In this document: positions 50,957 to 58,830 of the stretch, piece after piece
Position numbering within the stretch: the stretch's first letter is position 1
Layout of the letters: each line of letters starts with the position of its first letter
IMG/VR virus record: IMGVR_UViG_3300006789_000025
Span: 1 to 59,470 of that record
Source: a virus
Length of the DNA stretch: 59,470 bases
Direction: 5' to 3' (one strand)
Translations under genes and position numbers: made by a program
Notes under the pieces: model-generated
What the model was told of the DNA's origin: nothing
The model's database searches: none
Seen by the model: only the letters and a program-made list of their open reading frames with translations

Positions 50957-51200
50957 TTTCTTTAGGTTTAATTTCTCCCGTTTCAATATTCAAGGTAATG
51001 TCGTCTCCATACTTTTTAGTTATAGAGTTTTCTACCTCAGAGAATTTATCTTTTAAATCCTTTAACGAAAGAAGAGTCTCGGATTTTTGAATTTCAAGGT
51101 CTGCAAGGGAAATTTTAAATTGGTTGATTTCCTGAAGAGACGTTCGCAAACTCTGAAGTTCTTCAGAAGTGAGCTTGGTAGGCTTGATTTTTTTAGCCAT
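50949..51200 (-). CDS. Small coiled-coil protein
   Basis: This 83-aa protein starts MAKKIKPTKLTSEELQSLRT. Nearly the whole length is a coiled coil (LQEINQFKISLADLEIQKSE, then LKDLKDKFSEVENSITKKYG), ending in KPKENG. No membrane segment. It overlaps the next gene by 8 bases. Similar short coiled-coil proteins lie near lysis and fibre genes in many Bacteroidetes phages as far as I recall; role unknown. Confidence 0.6.
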   Translation of the reverse strand: MAKKIKPTKLTSEELQSLRTSLQEINQFKISLADLEIQKSETLLSLKDLKDKFSEVENSITKKYGDDITLNIETGEIKPKENG

Positions 51201-51228
51201 TGTAAATTAGATTAGATTAGAATTAAGA

Positions 51229-51236
51229 CAAAGATA
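51229..51236 (-). promoter_or_regulatory. Candidate late -7 box (TATCTTTG)
   Basis: An exact TATCTTTG on the minus strand, 28 nt before the ATG at 51200, followed by a leader of repeated TCTAA units (ATTCTAATCTAATCTAATTT). No -33 TTG visible. Confidence 0.4.
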
Positions 51237-51241
51237 CAAAT

Positions 51242-51403
51242 TTACTTCCTACGGTTTTTACCTAGAACTACAGCTTGTAAGATTCGCTTCAGAACATTAA
51301 CGACTTTGTCGTCTTTCTCTGTTTCAGTCAAAGCAGTAATTGTTCCTGCGGCAGTAATTAAGGCGAGGGCGAGTTCTGCCCAATTTTGTGTTATAAACTC
51401 CAT
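51242..51403 (-). CDS. Small membrane protein, holin candidate
   Basis: A 53-aa protein starting MEFITQNWAELALALITAAG. One hydrophobic helix at about residues 9-26 is followed by acidic, then basic segments ending LGKNRRK. It starts 3 bases after the stop of the amidase gene, the usual place for a holin, and is followed by a new -7 box. The hydrophobic helix is short, so membrane insertion is plausible but not certain. Confidence 0.55.
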   Translation of the reverse strand: MEFITQNWAELALALITAAGTITALTETEKDDKVVNVLKRILQAVVLGKNRRK

Positions 51404-51406
51404 AAC

Positions 51407-51835
51407 TTATTTGTTTAGAAAGCCGAACTTCTTTTCTACTGAAAAAGAAGGACAAGCTTTAGATGAATATTCGTTGTGTCCATGAACACTTAAGTAACCA
51501 AATGTAAGTCGTAAACTTTTAACTAGTTCAACAAACGATATCTCTTGCTCAACGGTCATGGTGTCTTCAGGATTTAAATCCTTATCCACTCCCCCAACAT
51601 AACAGACTCCAATAGAGTCTTCGTTTTCTCCTGATACATGAGCACCTTGAATAGAAACAGGGCGACCAATCTCTGTTAAGCCGTCAATATGAATTACATA
51701 GTGGTATCCAATATCTGACCATCCATTACCCTGAGGGGGAGGGTCTGTATGCCACTTACGAATAGTGTCCACACTCACCTCTCTACCTTCAGGGGTAGCA
51801 GCACAGTGTAATATGATACGCTTTAAATCCCTCAT
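51407..51835 (-). CDS. N-acetylmuramoyl-L-alanine amidase (endolysin, T7 lysozyme type)
   Basis: This 142-aa protein matches the Amidase_2/PGRP fold in full. The zinc ligands are His in RIILHCAA near residue 10, His in SVHGHNEYS near 118, and Cys in SKACPSF near 128. GWSDIGYHYVIHIDG and AHVSGENEDSIGVCYVGG complete the motif set. It cuts the bond between muramic acid and the stem peptide to lyse the host. It is a single-domain enzyme without a signal peptide, so release depends on a holin. Neighbouring small membrane proteins fit. Confidence 0.9.
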   Translation of the reverse strand: MRDLKRIILHCAATPEGREVSVDTIRKWHTDPPPQGNGWSDIGYHYVIHIDGLTEIGRPVSIQGAHVSGENEDSIGVCYVGGVDKDLNPEDTMTVEQEISFVELVKSLRLTFGYLSVHGHNEYSSKACPSFSVEKKFGFLNK

Positions 51836-52041
51836 TGAATTCCTTTCTTGGCAAGCAAAAGCTTTATTTCATTCACACCATCAAGCAAAACATCTAAGCT
51901 TTGCTGAACTCGTGTTTCTTGCTTTTCTAAAGAATGCAATCTGCTTTTTACTTTGGTGAGTTCGTTTTCCATCTTCACGTAAGTTCCGATTATCCCACCA
52001 ACTGCACCCACCGCTACACTAATCAATTCGTAATTCATCAC
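51832..52041 (-). CDS. Membrane-anchored coiled-coil protein (lysis, holin/spanin-like)
   Basis: This 69-aa protein starts MMNYELISVAVGAVGGIIGT, with a Gly-rich membrane helix at about 6-22, followed by a coiled coil (KMENELTKVKSRLHSLEKQE, then VQQSLDVLLDGVNEIKLLLA). Its stop overlaps the amidase start by four bases and its start overlaps the gene at 52038. Membrane helix plus coiled coil next to an endolysin suggests a holin or inner-membrane spanin. Confidence 0.6.
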   Translation of the reverse strand: MMNYELISVAVGAVGGIIGTYVKMENELTKVKSRLHSLEKQETRVQQSLDVLLDGVNEIKLLLAKKGIQ

Positions 52042-52214
52042 ATTAAACTTTGTATCGTTTCTATGTCCCTAGGCGTTAACCCGTCCTCATCATGACTTAA
52101 TTGCATACCCGTAGAAACCGCTTCTGAATATTTTCCGAGTACGTGGTTAATAAATAACTCCGCACCCGTAACCGCAATAACATCATCGACTTGTTGTTGT
52201 GTATACCGCATCAT
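52038..52214 (-). CDS. Small hypothetical protein in the lysis cluster
   Basis: A 58-aa protein starting MMRYTQQQVDDVIAVTGAEL. It is helical and slightly acidic (LFINHVLGKYSEAVSTGMQL), without a membrane segment. Start and stop each overlap a neighbour by four bases (ATGA), so the lysis genes are translationally chained. No motif recognised. Confidence 0.6.
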   Translation of the reverse strand: MMRYTQQQVDDVIAVTGAELFINHVLGKYSEAVSTGMQLSHDEDGLTPRDIETIQSLM

Positions 52215-53059
52215 CCAAATGTTTGAGTCGTATTCTCTAATATTGAAAAAATACCATAATCTGTTTCTTCCCCCGCAAATGCCCCTGTGTTACTACCCTT
52301 TAAACTAAAAAAAGAAGCATCAGTCATTCCGTCAAACCTAATAACCATACTCTTTATAATAGGTTTATTAGGATATGTTCCCGACTCCCATTCAATCTGC
52401 CACCAATTATTTGCTGCATTCGTGCCTAAAGCCCACCACATACTACTTCCTGAGCTGTCGCATGCTTTATACGGTGCATAAGTCTGACTATAGGAGTGAC
52501 CCGCACTCACGTAAATACCCGTTTCGCTTGTGTTTGATGTGAGGTTAGTGGTAGGGTATTTTGTTCCGGTTCCTCCGGCTCCTGTCCAAAATCTAAGGTC
52601 TTCTATAGCTAGGCGAGCAGAGGTGTTTGCGCCCGTTGAGGTAACACCTCGAATTCTAAGATATCTGCTTTCAACATTGGAGGGTGTGTAGGTTCCGGTA
52701 GCAGCTGCACTTTGAACAAAATCTCCAAATTCTTGAGCCTTAACACTAACTGTTCTTTGTGAGGTAGAAGAGTTTGAATCCACAAAAGTCAATAAACTCC
52801 CAATGTGGTTACTCGATGAATCCAATTCCCTAGTAACAGAACTATCTAATACAGTGACCGTACTTCCCACTTTAGCTTCTACCGAATAATTAGGGTTGGT
52901 GTAGGAACTCGCGTTAGTTACCGTAATGGCGATTGAACCAAAAGTTCCACCTTCTACAGATATAGTAGGTGTTGTGGAGGCCACCCCACCACCCTGAGTG
53001 GTAAAGAACCCATTAACCCCATTTATGTCCGATGTCGGAACTCCATTTATTTCTGCCAT
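52211..53059 (-). CDS. Tail fibre / adhesin protein
   Basis: This 282-aa protein starts MAEINGVPTSDINGVNGFFT. The N-terminus is Gly/Thr-rich with beta strands, and the C-terminal part (RFWTGAGGTGTKYPTTNLTS; YAPYKACDSSGSSMWWALGT; IIKSMVIRFDGMTDASFFSL) resembles a discoidin/F5-F8-type carbohydrate-binding domain (residues about 150-265). It may bind host surface sugars. It overlaps the next small gene by four bases. The sugar-binding call is by pattern and moderate. Confidence 0.6.
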   Translation of the reverse strand: MAEINGVPTSDINGVNGFFTTQGGGVASTTPTISVEGGTFGSIAITVTNASSYTNPNYSVEAKVGSTVTVLDSSVTRELDSSSNHIGSLLTFVDSNSSTSQRTVSVKAQEFGDFVQSAAATGTYTPSNVESRYLRIRGVTSTGANTSARLAIEDLRFWTGAGGTGTKYPTTNLTSNTSETGIYVSAGHSYSQTYAPYKACDSSGSSMWWALGTNAANNWWQIEWESGTYPNKPIIKSMVIRFDGMTDASFFSLKGSNTGAFAGEETDYGIFSILENTTQTFG

Positions 53060-53083
53060 GACTTAAATTAAATTACATCAGCC

Positions 53084-54502
53084 TTACCCACTAACTTCAA
53101 TCCAAGTCTTAGATGGATTGAAATACACTTTATTGGTTCCAACTTTATATCCCACAATTCTAACGACCTCGTCTTCAGCAAACCCACTTACATCATTAGT
53201 TAAATTTCCCGCAGCTGTATCTAGATAGATTACATCTCCAATGTTACCTCCGGGGTCAGTATTTACATATACAACTCCTTCCACAACTAACCCCGCACCC
53301 GAAGCGGTGCTTGTAGCTACACCCAAAAAACCTGTAGATAATAAGTTAATAGCCGAAGCATCTGATTGCGACCAACCACTTGAAGTAAGGGCGTATACCC
53401 TTCCTGAGCCAAGGGACTGACTTCCAAAACTAAACAAACGAGAGCCTTTCCCAAAAGCTCCTGCAGAAGAAGATGCGAGTTGTTCATCTACCTTTATCTG
53501 ACGCATATGAAGGACGCTTGTGCTCCCCCCTATTATATTTCCATCTATATCTAAATCGGTTCCGTCCCAAGTCAAGTTAGAATCAGCTCCAAAGGACCCT
53601 GAGTCATTAAATTGAATTTGAGTGTTACTACCCGCAGGCGTTCCTCCACCTCCCGCTGCAATCCAATTAGTTCCACTTCCTGTGCTTGAAAGCACTTGAC
53701 CGCTTGTCCCCGTATCCCCTGAACTGTCTTTAAAAGTACCTGTAACCTGTAAGCTGCCTGTAACTTTAGTGCCTCCTGAAACAGTCTCAAAAACTTTACT
53801 GTTATTAAATCTTAACTCCACTGTGGAGGTAGAAGCGTTACAAGTAAAGAAGAAGTTGTTACCGTAAGTCGCACCCAAAATCCCATTTGTAGAATTGACG
53901 GTCAAGTACATTCTAGTTGCTGAAACAGGGGCTGATAAACTAGTAATACTACCCGACACACCTAGTGTAGCTTCCGGAGCCTGAGATGAGCCTATGTTTA
54001 AATTGGTTCCATCCCACCGAAAATTAGAATCAGCTCCAAACGAACCTGAGTTATTAAACTGAATTTCCTGATTACTCCCCGCAGGTGTCCCCCCTGTTCC
54101 TGCGTCAATCCAATTCGTCCCGCTACCTGTACTCGAAAGAACTTGACCGCTTGTTCCTGTGTCTCCTGAGCTGTCTTTAAAAGAACCTGTAACTTCTAAA
54201 CTACCTGTAACCTTTACTCCTCCGCTTAAAGTCTCAAAAACTTTAACGTTAGAATGGCGAATCTCGGTTTGACCCGTGATGCTATTCATAAAGAAGAAGT
54301 AGTTAGTACTTCCGTAAGCAAATGCTATGAAACCGCTTGTAGAGTTACACTCTAGCTTAAGCATGGTATTTGTTACGGGAGTCGATAAACTAAGTCCCGA
54401 AGAGTTTCCTTTTATAATTCCCTCCGGAGAAGTAGGTTCACCAAGTTGAATCTCGATGTCATCATCGAAAGAAACATTCTCAAGAAATTTAATAGCTGAC
54501 AT
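53084..54502 (-). CDS. Tail fibre protein with duplicated module
   Basis: This 472-aa protein starts MSAIKFLENVSFDDDIEIQL. A module of about 140 residues occurs twice, each copy with GTSGQVLSSTGSGTNWI, then TPAGSN.QIQFN.SGSFGADSN and WDGT.L.I. The same phrases appear in collar or fibre proteins of many Bacteroidetes phages as I recall. The C-terminus is a third beta-rich domain. It is probably a trimeric fibre. It follows the terminator at 54.53 kb, so it heads a new transcript. Confidence 0.65.
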   Translation of the reverse strand: MSAIKFLENVSFDDDIEIQLGEPTSPEGIIKGNSSGLSLSTPVTNTMLKLECNSTSGFIAFAYGSTNYFFFMNSITGQTEIRHSNVKVFETLSGGVKVTGSLEVTGSFKDSSGDTGTSGQVLSSTGSGTNWIDAGTGGTPAGSNQEIQFNNSGSFGADSNFRWDGTNLNIGSSQAPEATLGVSGSITSLSAPVSATRMYLTVNSTNGILGATYGNNFFFTCNASTSTVELRFNNSKVFETVSGGTKVTGSLQVTGTFKDSSGDTGTSGQVLSSTGSGTNWIAAGGGGTPAGSNTQIQFNDSGSFGADSNLTWDGTDLDIDGNIIGGSTSVLHMRQIKVDEQLASSSAGAFGKGSRLFSFGSQSLGSGRVYALTSSGWSQSDASAINLLSTGFLGVATSTASGAGLVVEGVVYVNTDPGGNIGDVIYLDTAAGNLTNDVSGFAEDEVVRIVGYKVGTNKVYFNPSKTWIEVSG

Positions 54503-54516
54503 AGAGAGCGTTTAAT

Positions 54517-54549
54517 AAAAGGGTGGGGGTTTAAACCCCCACCCTTTTT
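54517..54549. terminator. G-rich hairpin repeat, copy 11, bidirectional terminator
   Basis: GGGTGGGGG (54521-54529) pairs with CCCCCACCC (54536-54544) around TTTAAA, with AAAA before and TTTTT after, so the stem extends by A-U pairs and the T-run serves either direction. It separates two fibre genes. Confidence 0.85.
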
Positions 54550-54551
54550 AA

Positions 54552-56237
54552 TTATGTAGTCAAGAATGCTCGCACCAATACACGCAATCCATTTGAAGAC
54601 GCAGCATTGGCTGTGCTTACCGTAACTGCGGTTGTACTAGTTCGGACGACCTTACACTGCACTGTTTCGTAAGGAGAGTTGTTGTCATACACCTCGACGC
54701 TAACATCGCGAGTGCCTAAGCCGTGTGTAACCACGTAAGAAGTAGCGGCACCATTTCCTACAGACTCAACGTGCTGAGGCAGAGCAGGTTCTCCTGCATC
54801 CATACCACCTTTAAAGCCATTCGCTGTAGTGAACTTGGAAAGTCCTACTGTAGTATTAGTAGCTAAGTCAACGTTAGCCTGAACAATAGTAAACTTAGAA
54901 AGAGCCGGGTTACTATTTGCTGCAATGTCTTCGTTGACGATGATAACATCACCTGCTCGTACTTGCTCACCAATAAACGTACCGTCAGTGTCAACTACAT
55001 AAGTGTCACCCTTTGTAGATGCTATGTTGGCTGCACCTTCAAGAGCGGGGCTATTAGTATCTGCGTTATAAGCACCTTTGAAATTCAGGCCACCGACAAC
55101 AAGACCATCGACGTATTCCTTGGTAGCAAAGTTAGCATTGGCTGTAGGCGTGATACCGCTTACTAATCCCGTGAACGTACCTGTAACACCTGTTAGGTCA
55201 CCCGCAACACTTGCGTCGTTTGCAACAGTAAGGTCGTTTCCAATAGTTACATCATCAGGAAGGCCAATGGTGATAAGCTCATTGTTTCCGACAGTTGATG
55301 TAACAGTAGTTTCATTGGCTACCCCGGCAAAGGATAAAGTTGAAGTTACAGAGGAATTACTATCAGTAAGCGAGGCAGTTACTGCGTTAGAGGCTGCAGC
55401 AGTAACAGGTAGAGTGTACGTAGTATCCACAGGCGCAGAACCTGCTGTTACAGAAGTAACGTGACCTTGAGCGTTTGTGACGATTGCGCTTGGATATGCA
55501 TAAGTACCTGCAGTACCAAAATCATCGTGAGTAATCGTAAGGGTATCGGGAGTACCACTAGCAACTGCAGTAGTAATAGCCGTTCCACCTACGAATTGTA
55601 CCTCACCTCCATCTATAATATCTTGAGCGGTACCGCTATCACCTTGTAATTCCCAACTTGTATATGAACCTGCAGGGGTTGCCCAAACATTATCACCTCT
55701 TAAAAAAGTTGTAGCACCCGGAGTACCTCCCGCTGACAGGTCGATAGTTCCCATCGTAACTGCTCCGGTAGCAGCCGAGTTCACAGTACTTGCCGAGATA
55801 AAGGTGCCGTTTACGTTGGTAAAGCTACTAACACCCAATGGGTTAATAACAGCCCCAAGCTGAGTAAGGGTATAAGACCCAACAGTGTTGCCTACACTAA
55901 CAAGAACCTTAGAGGCCGCAACGAGCGAACCTGAGCCTCCTGCTGAAAGAACGATGTTATTTGATGTGGTATAGTCCGGCTCAATGACAACGGCTGATGC
56001 GCTGCCTGAGTTTTCCAAACCGTTTCCGGTGCCAACGCTGTCTACGTTACCTGTTCCATCAAGGTTTATCCAAGCAGCACCGTCATAGTACTTAAGGGTA
56101 TCAGTTGTGGTATTGAAAATAATACGTCCACTGTATTTATCTGCTGCTGCAGTGGGGTCGTTAGAAAGATTCTCTACTGCTACATTCTGTATCTCGTTGG
56201 TTTCGAGCGTAATCGAATCTAAAAATTTAATAGCCAT
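54552..56237 (-). CDS. Tail fibre protein
   Basis: This 561-aa protein starts MAIKFLDSITLETNEIQNVA. The N-terminal part has the common fibre phrase GRIIFNTTTDTLKYYDGAAW near 40-59. The middle is Thr/Ser/Gly/Ala-rich beta, and the C-terminus (TSYVVTHGLGTRDVSVEVYD, then VRTSTTAVTVSTANAA) matches the C-terminal module of the next protein (56253-56978, VVTHNLNKYVAVSVVDS). The shared module is probably the receptor-binding tip or a trimerisation domain. Host specificity is likely determined here. Confidence 0.65.
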   Translation of the reverse strand: MAIKFLDSITLETNEIQNVAVENLSNDPTAAADKYSGRIIFNTTTDTLKYYDGAAWINLDGTGNVDSVGTGNGLENSGSASAVVIEPDYTTSNNIVLSAGGSGSLVAASKVLVSVGNTVGSYTLTQLGAVINPLGVSSFTNVNGTFISASTVNSAATGAVTMGTIDLSAGGTPGATTFLRGDNVWATPAGSYTSWELQGDSGTAQDIIDGGEVQFVGGTAITTAVASGTPDTLTITHDDFGTAGTYAYPSAIVTNAQGHVTSVTAGSAPVDTTYTLPVTAAASNAVTASLTDSNSSVTSTLSFAGVANETTVTSTVGNNELITIGLPDDVTIGNDLTVANDASVAGDLTGVTGTFTGLVSGITPTANANFATKEYVDGLVVGGLNFKGAYNADTNSPALEGAANIASTKGDTYVVDTDGTFIGEQVRAGDVIIVNEDIAANSNPALSKFTIVQANVDLATNTTVGLSKFTTANGFKGGMDAGEPALPQHVESVGNGAATSYVVTHGLGTRDVSVEVYDNNSPYETVQCKVVRTSTTAVTVSTANAASSNGLRVLVRAFLTT

Positions 56238-56252
56238 TTTTACGGGGGGGGT

Positions 56253-56978
56253 TTAATTAAAGAAAGCCTTCCCCGAAAAGGGAGTGCTAAAAGTCAAAGT
56301 TACGGTATTTAAAGAATCGTAGTCTACAGAGCAATAAACCTCAACATCGTTGCTATCAACTACGGATACAGCAACATATTTATTGAGGTTATGAGTTACT
56401 ACCCAACTATTAGAGGGAGTGCTCTGAGTAAAGACAAAGTTTTTATCATTAGATGCCGACACGTCATATGTCAAGATGCTCAGCAGGTATCTCTTTTCGT
56501 CGATGAAGCTTCCGGGTCCTGATACATACTGAAGAGATATATCATACATCTCAGGGAAGGTAGGGTTCTGAGCTACTTGGTTCCATTTAAAAGCTCCCCA
56601 ATTAGAAATTTTATCTGCCTGACATATAAATACAACAGAGCCAATAAGGGGAGAAGAATAGAAGTTGACTAGCGAATCAGTATATCTGTTTAACTGAAAC
56701 TTACTAATCATAAAAGTAGTGACATTACTAAACAACACATCGCTTCCTTGGGTTCCAAAAAAAGAAATAGTTCCTTCTTGATACCCCACAGTAGGGTCAT
56801 AGTCTAAGTATAGGTATTGAAGAGAGGTACTCTCAATTTTATTATAGCCGTTAATAAACTCAGCTACCGCGTTAGCGGTAAAATTTTTGGTGGCAAATAA
56901 TTGCTGAGAGTCGCTACCTATCCATTTATCCGTCCCCACAATTGCTGTGTCAAGTGGATATGTACTGATTCGAGCCAT
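56253..56978 (-). CDS. Tail fibre-like protein
   Basis: This 241-aa protein starts MARISTYPLDTAIVGTDKWI, an N-terminal module shared with the protein at 50414-50956. The C-terminus (SWVVTHNLNKYVAVSVVDSN) is shared with 54552-56237. It thus combines modules from two neighbours. A TATATTTG box ends 4 nt before the ATG, implying an almost leaderless mRNA. Beta-rich throughout, no catalytic motif. Confidence 0.6.
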   Translation of the reverse strand: MARISTYPLDTAIVGTDKWIGSDSQQLFATKNFTANAVAEFINGYNKIESTSLQYLYLDYDPTVGYQEGTISFFGTQGSDVLFSNVTTFMISKFQLNRYTDSLVNFYSSPLIGSVVFICQADKISNWGAFKWNQVAQNPTFPEMYDISLQYVSGPGSFIDEKRYLLSILTYDVSASNDKNFVFTQSTPSNSWVVTHNLNKYVAVSVVDSNDVEVYCSVDYDSLNTVTLTFSTPFSGKAFFN

Positions 56979-56982
56979 GCTT

Positions 56983-56990
56983 CAAATATA
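56983..56990 (-). promoter_or_regulatory. Candidate late -7 box, leaderless layout
   Basis: TATATTTG on the minus strand is separated by AAGC from the ATG at 56978. It follows repeat copy 12. No -33 TTG seen. Confidence 0.4.
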
Positions 56991-57010
56991 CAGAATATGG
57001 GGAAAGAAAA

Positions 57011-57030
57011 ACGAGGGTTTAAACCCTCGT
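57011..57030. repeat. G-rich hairpin repeat, copy 12 (probable terminator)
   Basis: ACGAGGGTTTAAACCCTCGT is a perfect 20-base palindrome. Nearby A-runs (57004-57010) and CTTT give it a terminator look in either direction. The gap 57031-57109 holds no gene. Confidence 0.75.
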
Positions 57031-57109
57031 CTTTAACGAATAATAAATCTGTGCGTTTACGGTAGAGGTAGTAGTCCAATTCATATCCCTATACTGATTG
57101 AGATTGCAT

Positions 57110-57844
57110 TTACCATAGCGCAATAAGGTTAGTAGCAGTGGTGCCTGTAGAAAAGACTCGAAGGACTTGAACAGGTAAGAATGTTCCTGTAGGGAAATGA
57201 CTGAAGGTAACTACGCTTCGGTCAGCAGTCATAACCTTTAACTCGCTCCATGTAGCTGAAGTACCTGATGCATCACCCACATAAACCACGCATGCAGATT
57301 GAGCTGCATTAATACCCTGTGTGCTTGCGTCATAAACAATAAAGTCTTCGGTGCCTGTAAACAAGTTATCATTCAGCTCCAACTTAGTAGATGAATCAAC
57401 AGCTTTAATCGTGGTAAAGGTTCCTGCATCTAAATCAGCAACTACGTCTCCTACAGAGCTTACACCCAAGAAACCTCCTTGATAAACAGCATAGTCTTGG
57501 TTTCCTGTAGGAAAAATGTTTGCGTCAAGGGTGAGGATAGTAGAGGAGTCTACCGCTGTTACTGTAGCTCGGGCATTGGTAGTTGTATTAACAACCGTAT
57601 TACCTACAACTACAGGAGTGGGTACAGTAAAGTCTGCTCCCACATCCTCAAGTTTATTTGCTGTAACTGCTGTCTGCGTTCCTTGCTGAACAACTTTAGC
57701 AATTGTCAAGGAGTTCAGATGATTTGGTTCAGTCGAATCATTTTTCCCTTGGAAGGAGTCAAGGGCCGGAGGCGGGATATTAATTGTATCGCTAGGGATA
57801 ATATTTCGTGCTCCTCCCGGTTGAAGTTTCTGATAGGTGCTCAT
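57110..57844 (-). CDS. Virion structural protein, beta-rich
   Basis: This 244-aa protein starts MSTYQKLQPGGARNIIPSDT. Two similar beta segments (VVGNTVVNTTTNARATVTAV and VGDVVADLDAGTFTTIKAVD, each followed by DSST.L.L and then Asp/Tyr phrases) show an internal duplication at about 80-115 and 130-165. The C-terminus is Thr/Val-rich. It lies upstream of the fibre genes and is probably a fibre or baseplate part. Confidence 0.6.
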   Translation of the reverse strand: MSTYQKLQPGGARNIIPSDTINIPPPALDSFQGKNDSTEPNHLNSLTIAKVVQQGTQTAVTANKLEDVGADFTVPTPVVVGNTVVNTTTNARATVTAVDSSTILTLDANIFPTGNQDYAVYQGGFLGVSSVGDVVADLDAGTFTTIKAVDSSTKLELNDNLFTGTEDFIVYDASTQGINAAQSACVVYVGDASGTSATWSELKVMTADRSVVTFSHFPTGTFLPVQVLRVFSTGTTATNLIALW

Positions 57845-57853
57845 GATATCTTT

Positions 57854-58438
57854 TTAGAATGTTGCTAGGTCAGCCTTTACCCAAGTGTCCGTTGCCACAC
57901 ACAGGTAAACTGCATCAGCAACCCAACGAATCTCACCTGCAGTGCCTGTATCTGTTGCCGAGGCAGGTGCTGTATTTAAAGCGGACAAGTTCATTTGGCC
58001 CGTAACCAAAACACCGTCAGGCTTCGTTCGAATCTTTTCGCCATCGTCCTTATGGTGAAGGGCTACGTAGTTCTCAGTTGCCTGAATCTGTAAGTTAGTA
58101 TTGGTCTTAACCTGAAAGTTATTGTCAGCGTTAAAACCGAAAAATGTATCGGTGTTACCCGTGTGAACTACAAAGTCAGGGATAAACAAATTAGTCCCGT
58201 TAGTCGTGATGCTTGCATTACCCTCAATGGTATCGGCTGTAGCTGCGCCAAATGCAATTTGACCCGCTGTAATAGCACCACCGATAGTTGGAGAACCCGG
58301 AGTGGAATCTACAGTATCAATAATGTCTTGCATAGTAAACACTGAACGATTGGAATTAGCCAAAGCTGACCCTCGGTTGAGGGTATCCACCTCTGCCGAT
58401 ACAGTGTGAAATTTTTGAGTAGCAGGAATATTTGCCAT
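57854..58438 (-). CDS. Virion structural protein
   Basis: This 194-aa protein starts MANIPATQKFHTVSAEVDTL. The sequence has fibre-like phrases (ITAGQIAFGAATADTIEGNA; TNTNLQIQATENYVALHHKD; TAGEIRWVADAVYLCVATDT), the last of which is common in Bacteroidetes phage tail-spike ends. No catalytic motif. It lies 9 bases before the next structural gene. Confidence 0.6.
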   Translation of the reverse strand: MANIPATQKFHTVSAEVDTLNRGSALANSNRSVFTMQDIIDTVDSTPGSPTIGGAITAGQIAFGAATADTIEGNASITTNGTNLFIPDFVVHTGNTDTFFGFNADNNFQVKTNTNLQIQATENYVALHHKDDGEKIRTKPDGVLVTGQMNLSALNTAPASATDTGTAGEIRWVADAVYLCVATDTWVKADLATF

Positions 58439-58448
58439 AATCTTTTTT

Positions 58449-58607
58449 TTAAAAAGGAAATTTACGATTTAAAGAGTCTCTACGTTCTCCGCAACCACAA
58501 CTTTTCCCCGTAGCTTTTGCTACAGTGTCAACTACTTTCTTAACTCCGGTAGCAGTAGTAACGTTTTCAATAACGTCACCCAAGCCGCGTACATTTTTTC
58601 TAATCAT
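58449..58607 (-). CDS. Small Cys-containing protein
   Basis: A 52-aa basic protein starting MIRKNVRGLGDVIENVTTAT and ending KSCGCGERRDSLNRKFPF. The CGC plus a RRDSLNR..PF end is a pattern I recall for small phage proteins of unknown function. Its start overlaps the stop of the gene at 58604 by four bases. Confidence 0.6.
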   Translation of the reverse strand: MIRKNVRGLGDVIENVTTATGVKKVVDTVAKATGKSCGCGERRDSLNRKFPF

Positions 58608-58804
58608 CGCAAGTGGTCGTGACGTACAACACGAATATTATCGGACCGATACTCCATTCCTTTGTTTGCACCATACGCATGGCCGTACATCTTTTTAGAC
58701 ATAGCCTTAGACTCGTCACGACGAGACTTCATAGACTGTGACTTCTTTCCGTTACGAGCACCAAGCGATTCATCTAGTCGAGAATTGTAACCTTGCTTAT
58801 TCAT
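58604..58804 (-). CDS. Small basic hypothetical protein
   Basis: A 66-aa Lys/Arg/Ser-rich protein starting MNKQGYNSRLDESLGARNGK. The ATG at 58804 is chosen over the one at 58825 because a TATCTTTG box at 58823-58830 overlaps the longer start. The C-terminus is NIRVVRHDHLR. No motif recognised; the basic charge suggests DNA packing or virion-internal role. Confidence 0.6.
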   Translation of the reverse strand: MNKQGYNSRLDESLGARNGKKSQSMKSRRDESKAMSKKMYGHAYGANKGMEYRSDNIRVVRHDHLR

Positions 58805-58822
58805 GATAAAAGGGTTTTGCTT

Positions 58823-58830
58823 CAAAGATA
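58823..58830 (-). promoter_or_regulatory. Candidate late -7 box (TATCTTTG)
   Basis: An exact TATCTTTG on the minus strand, 18 nt before the ATG at 58804. No -33 TTG was found. Confidence 0.4.

Noticed and set aside
53084-54502. Duplicated segment considered as a CRISPR-like or mobile repeat
   Set aside because: It is a protein-level module duplication within a fibre gene with no spacers or inverted ends.
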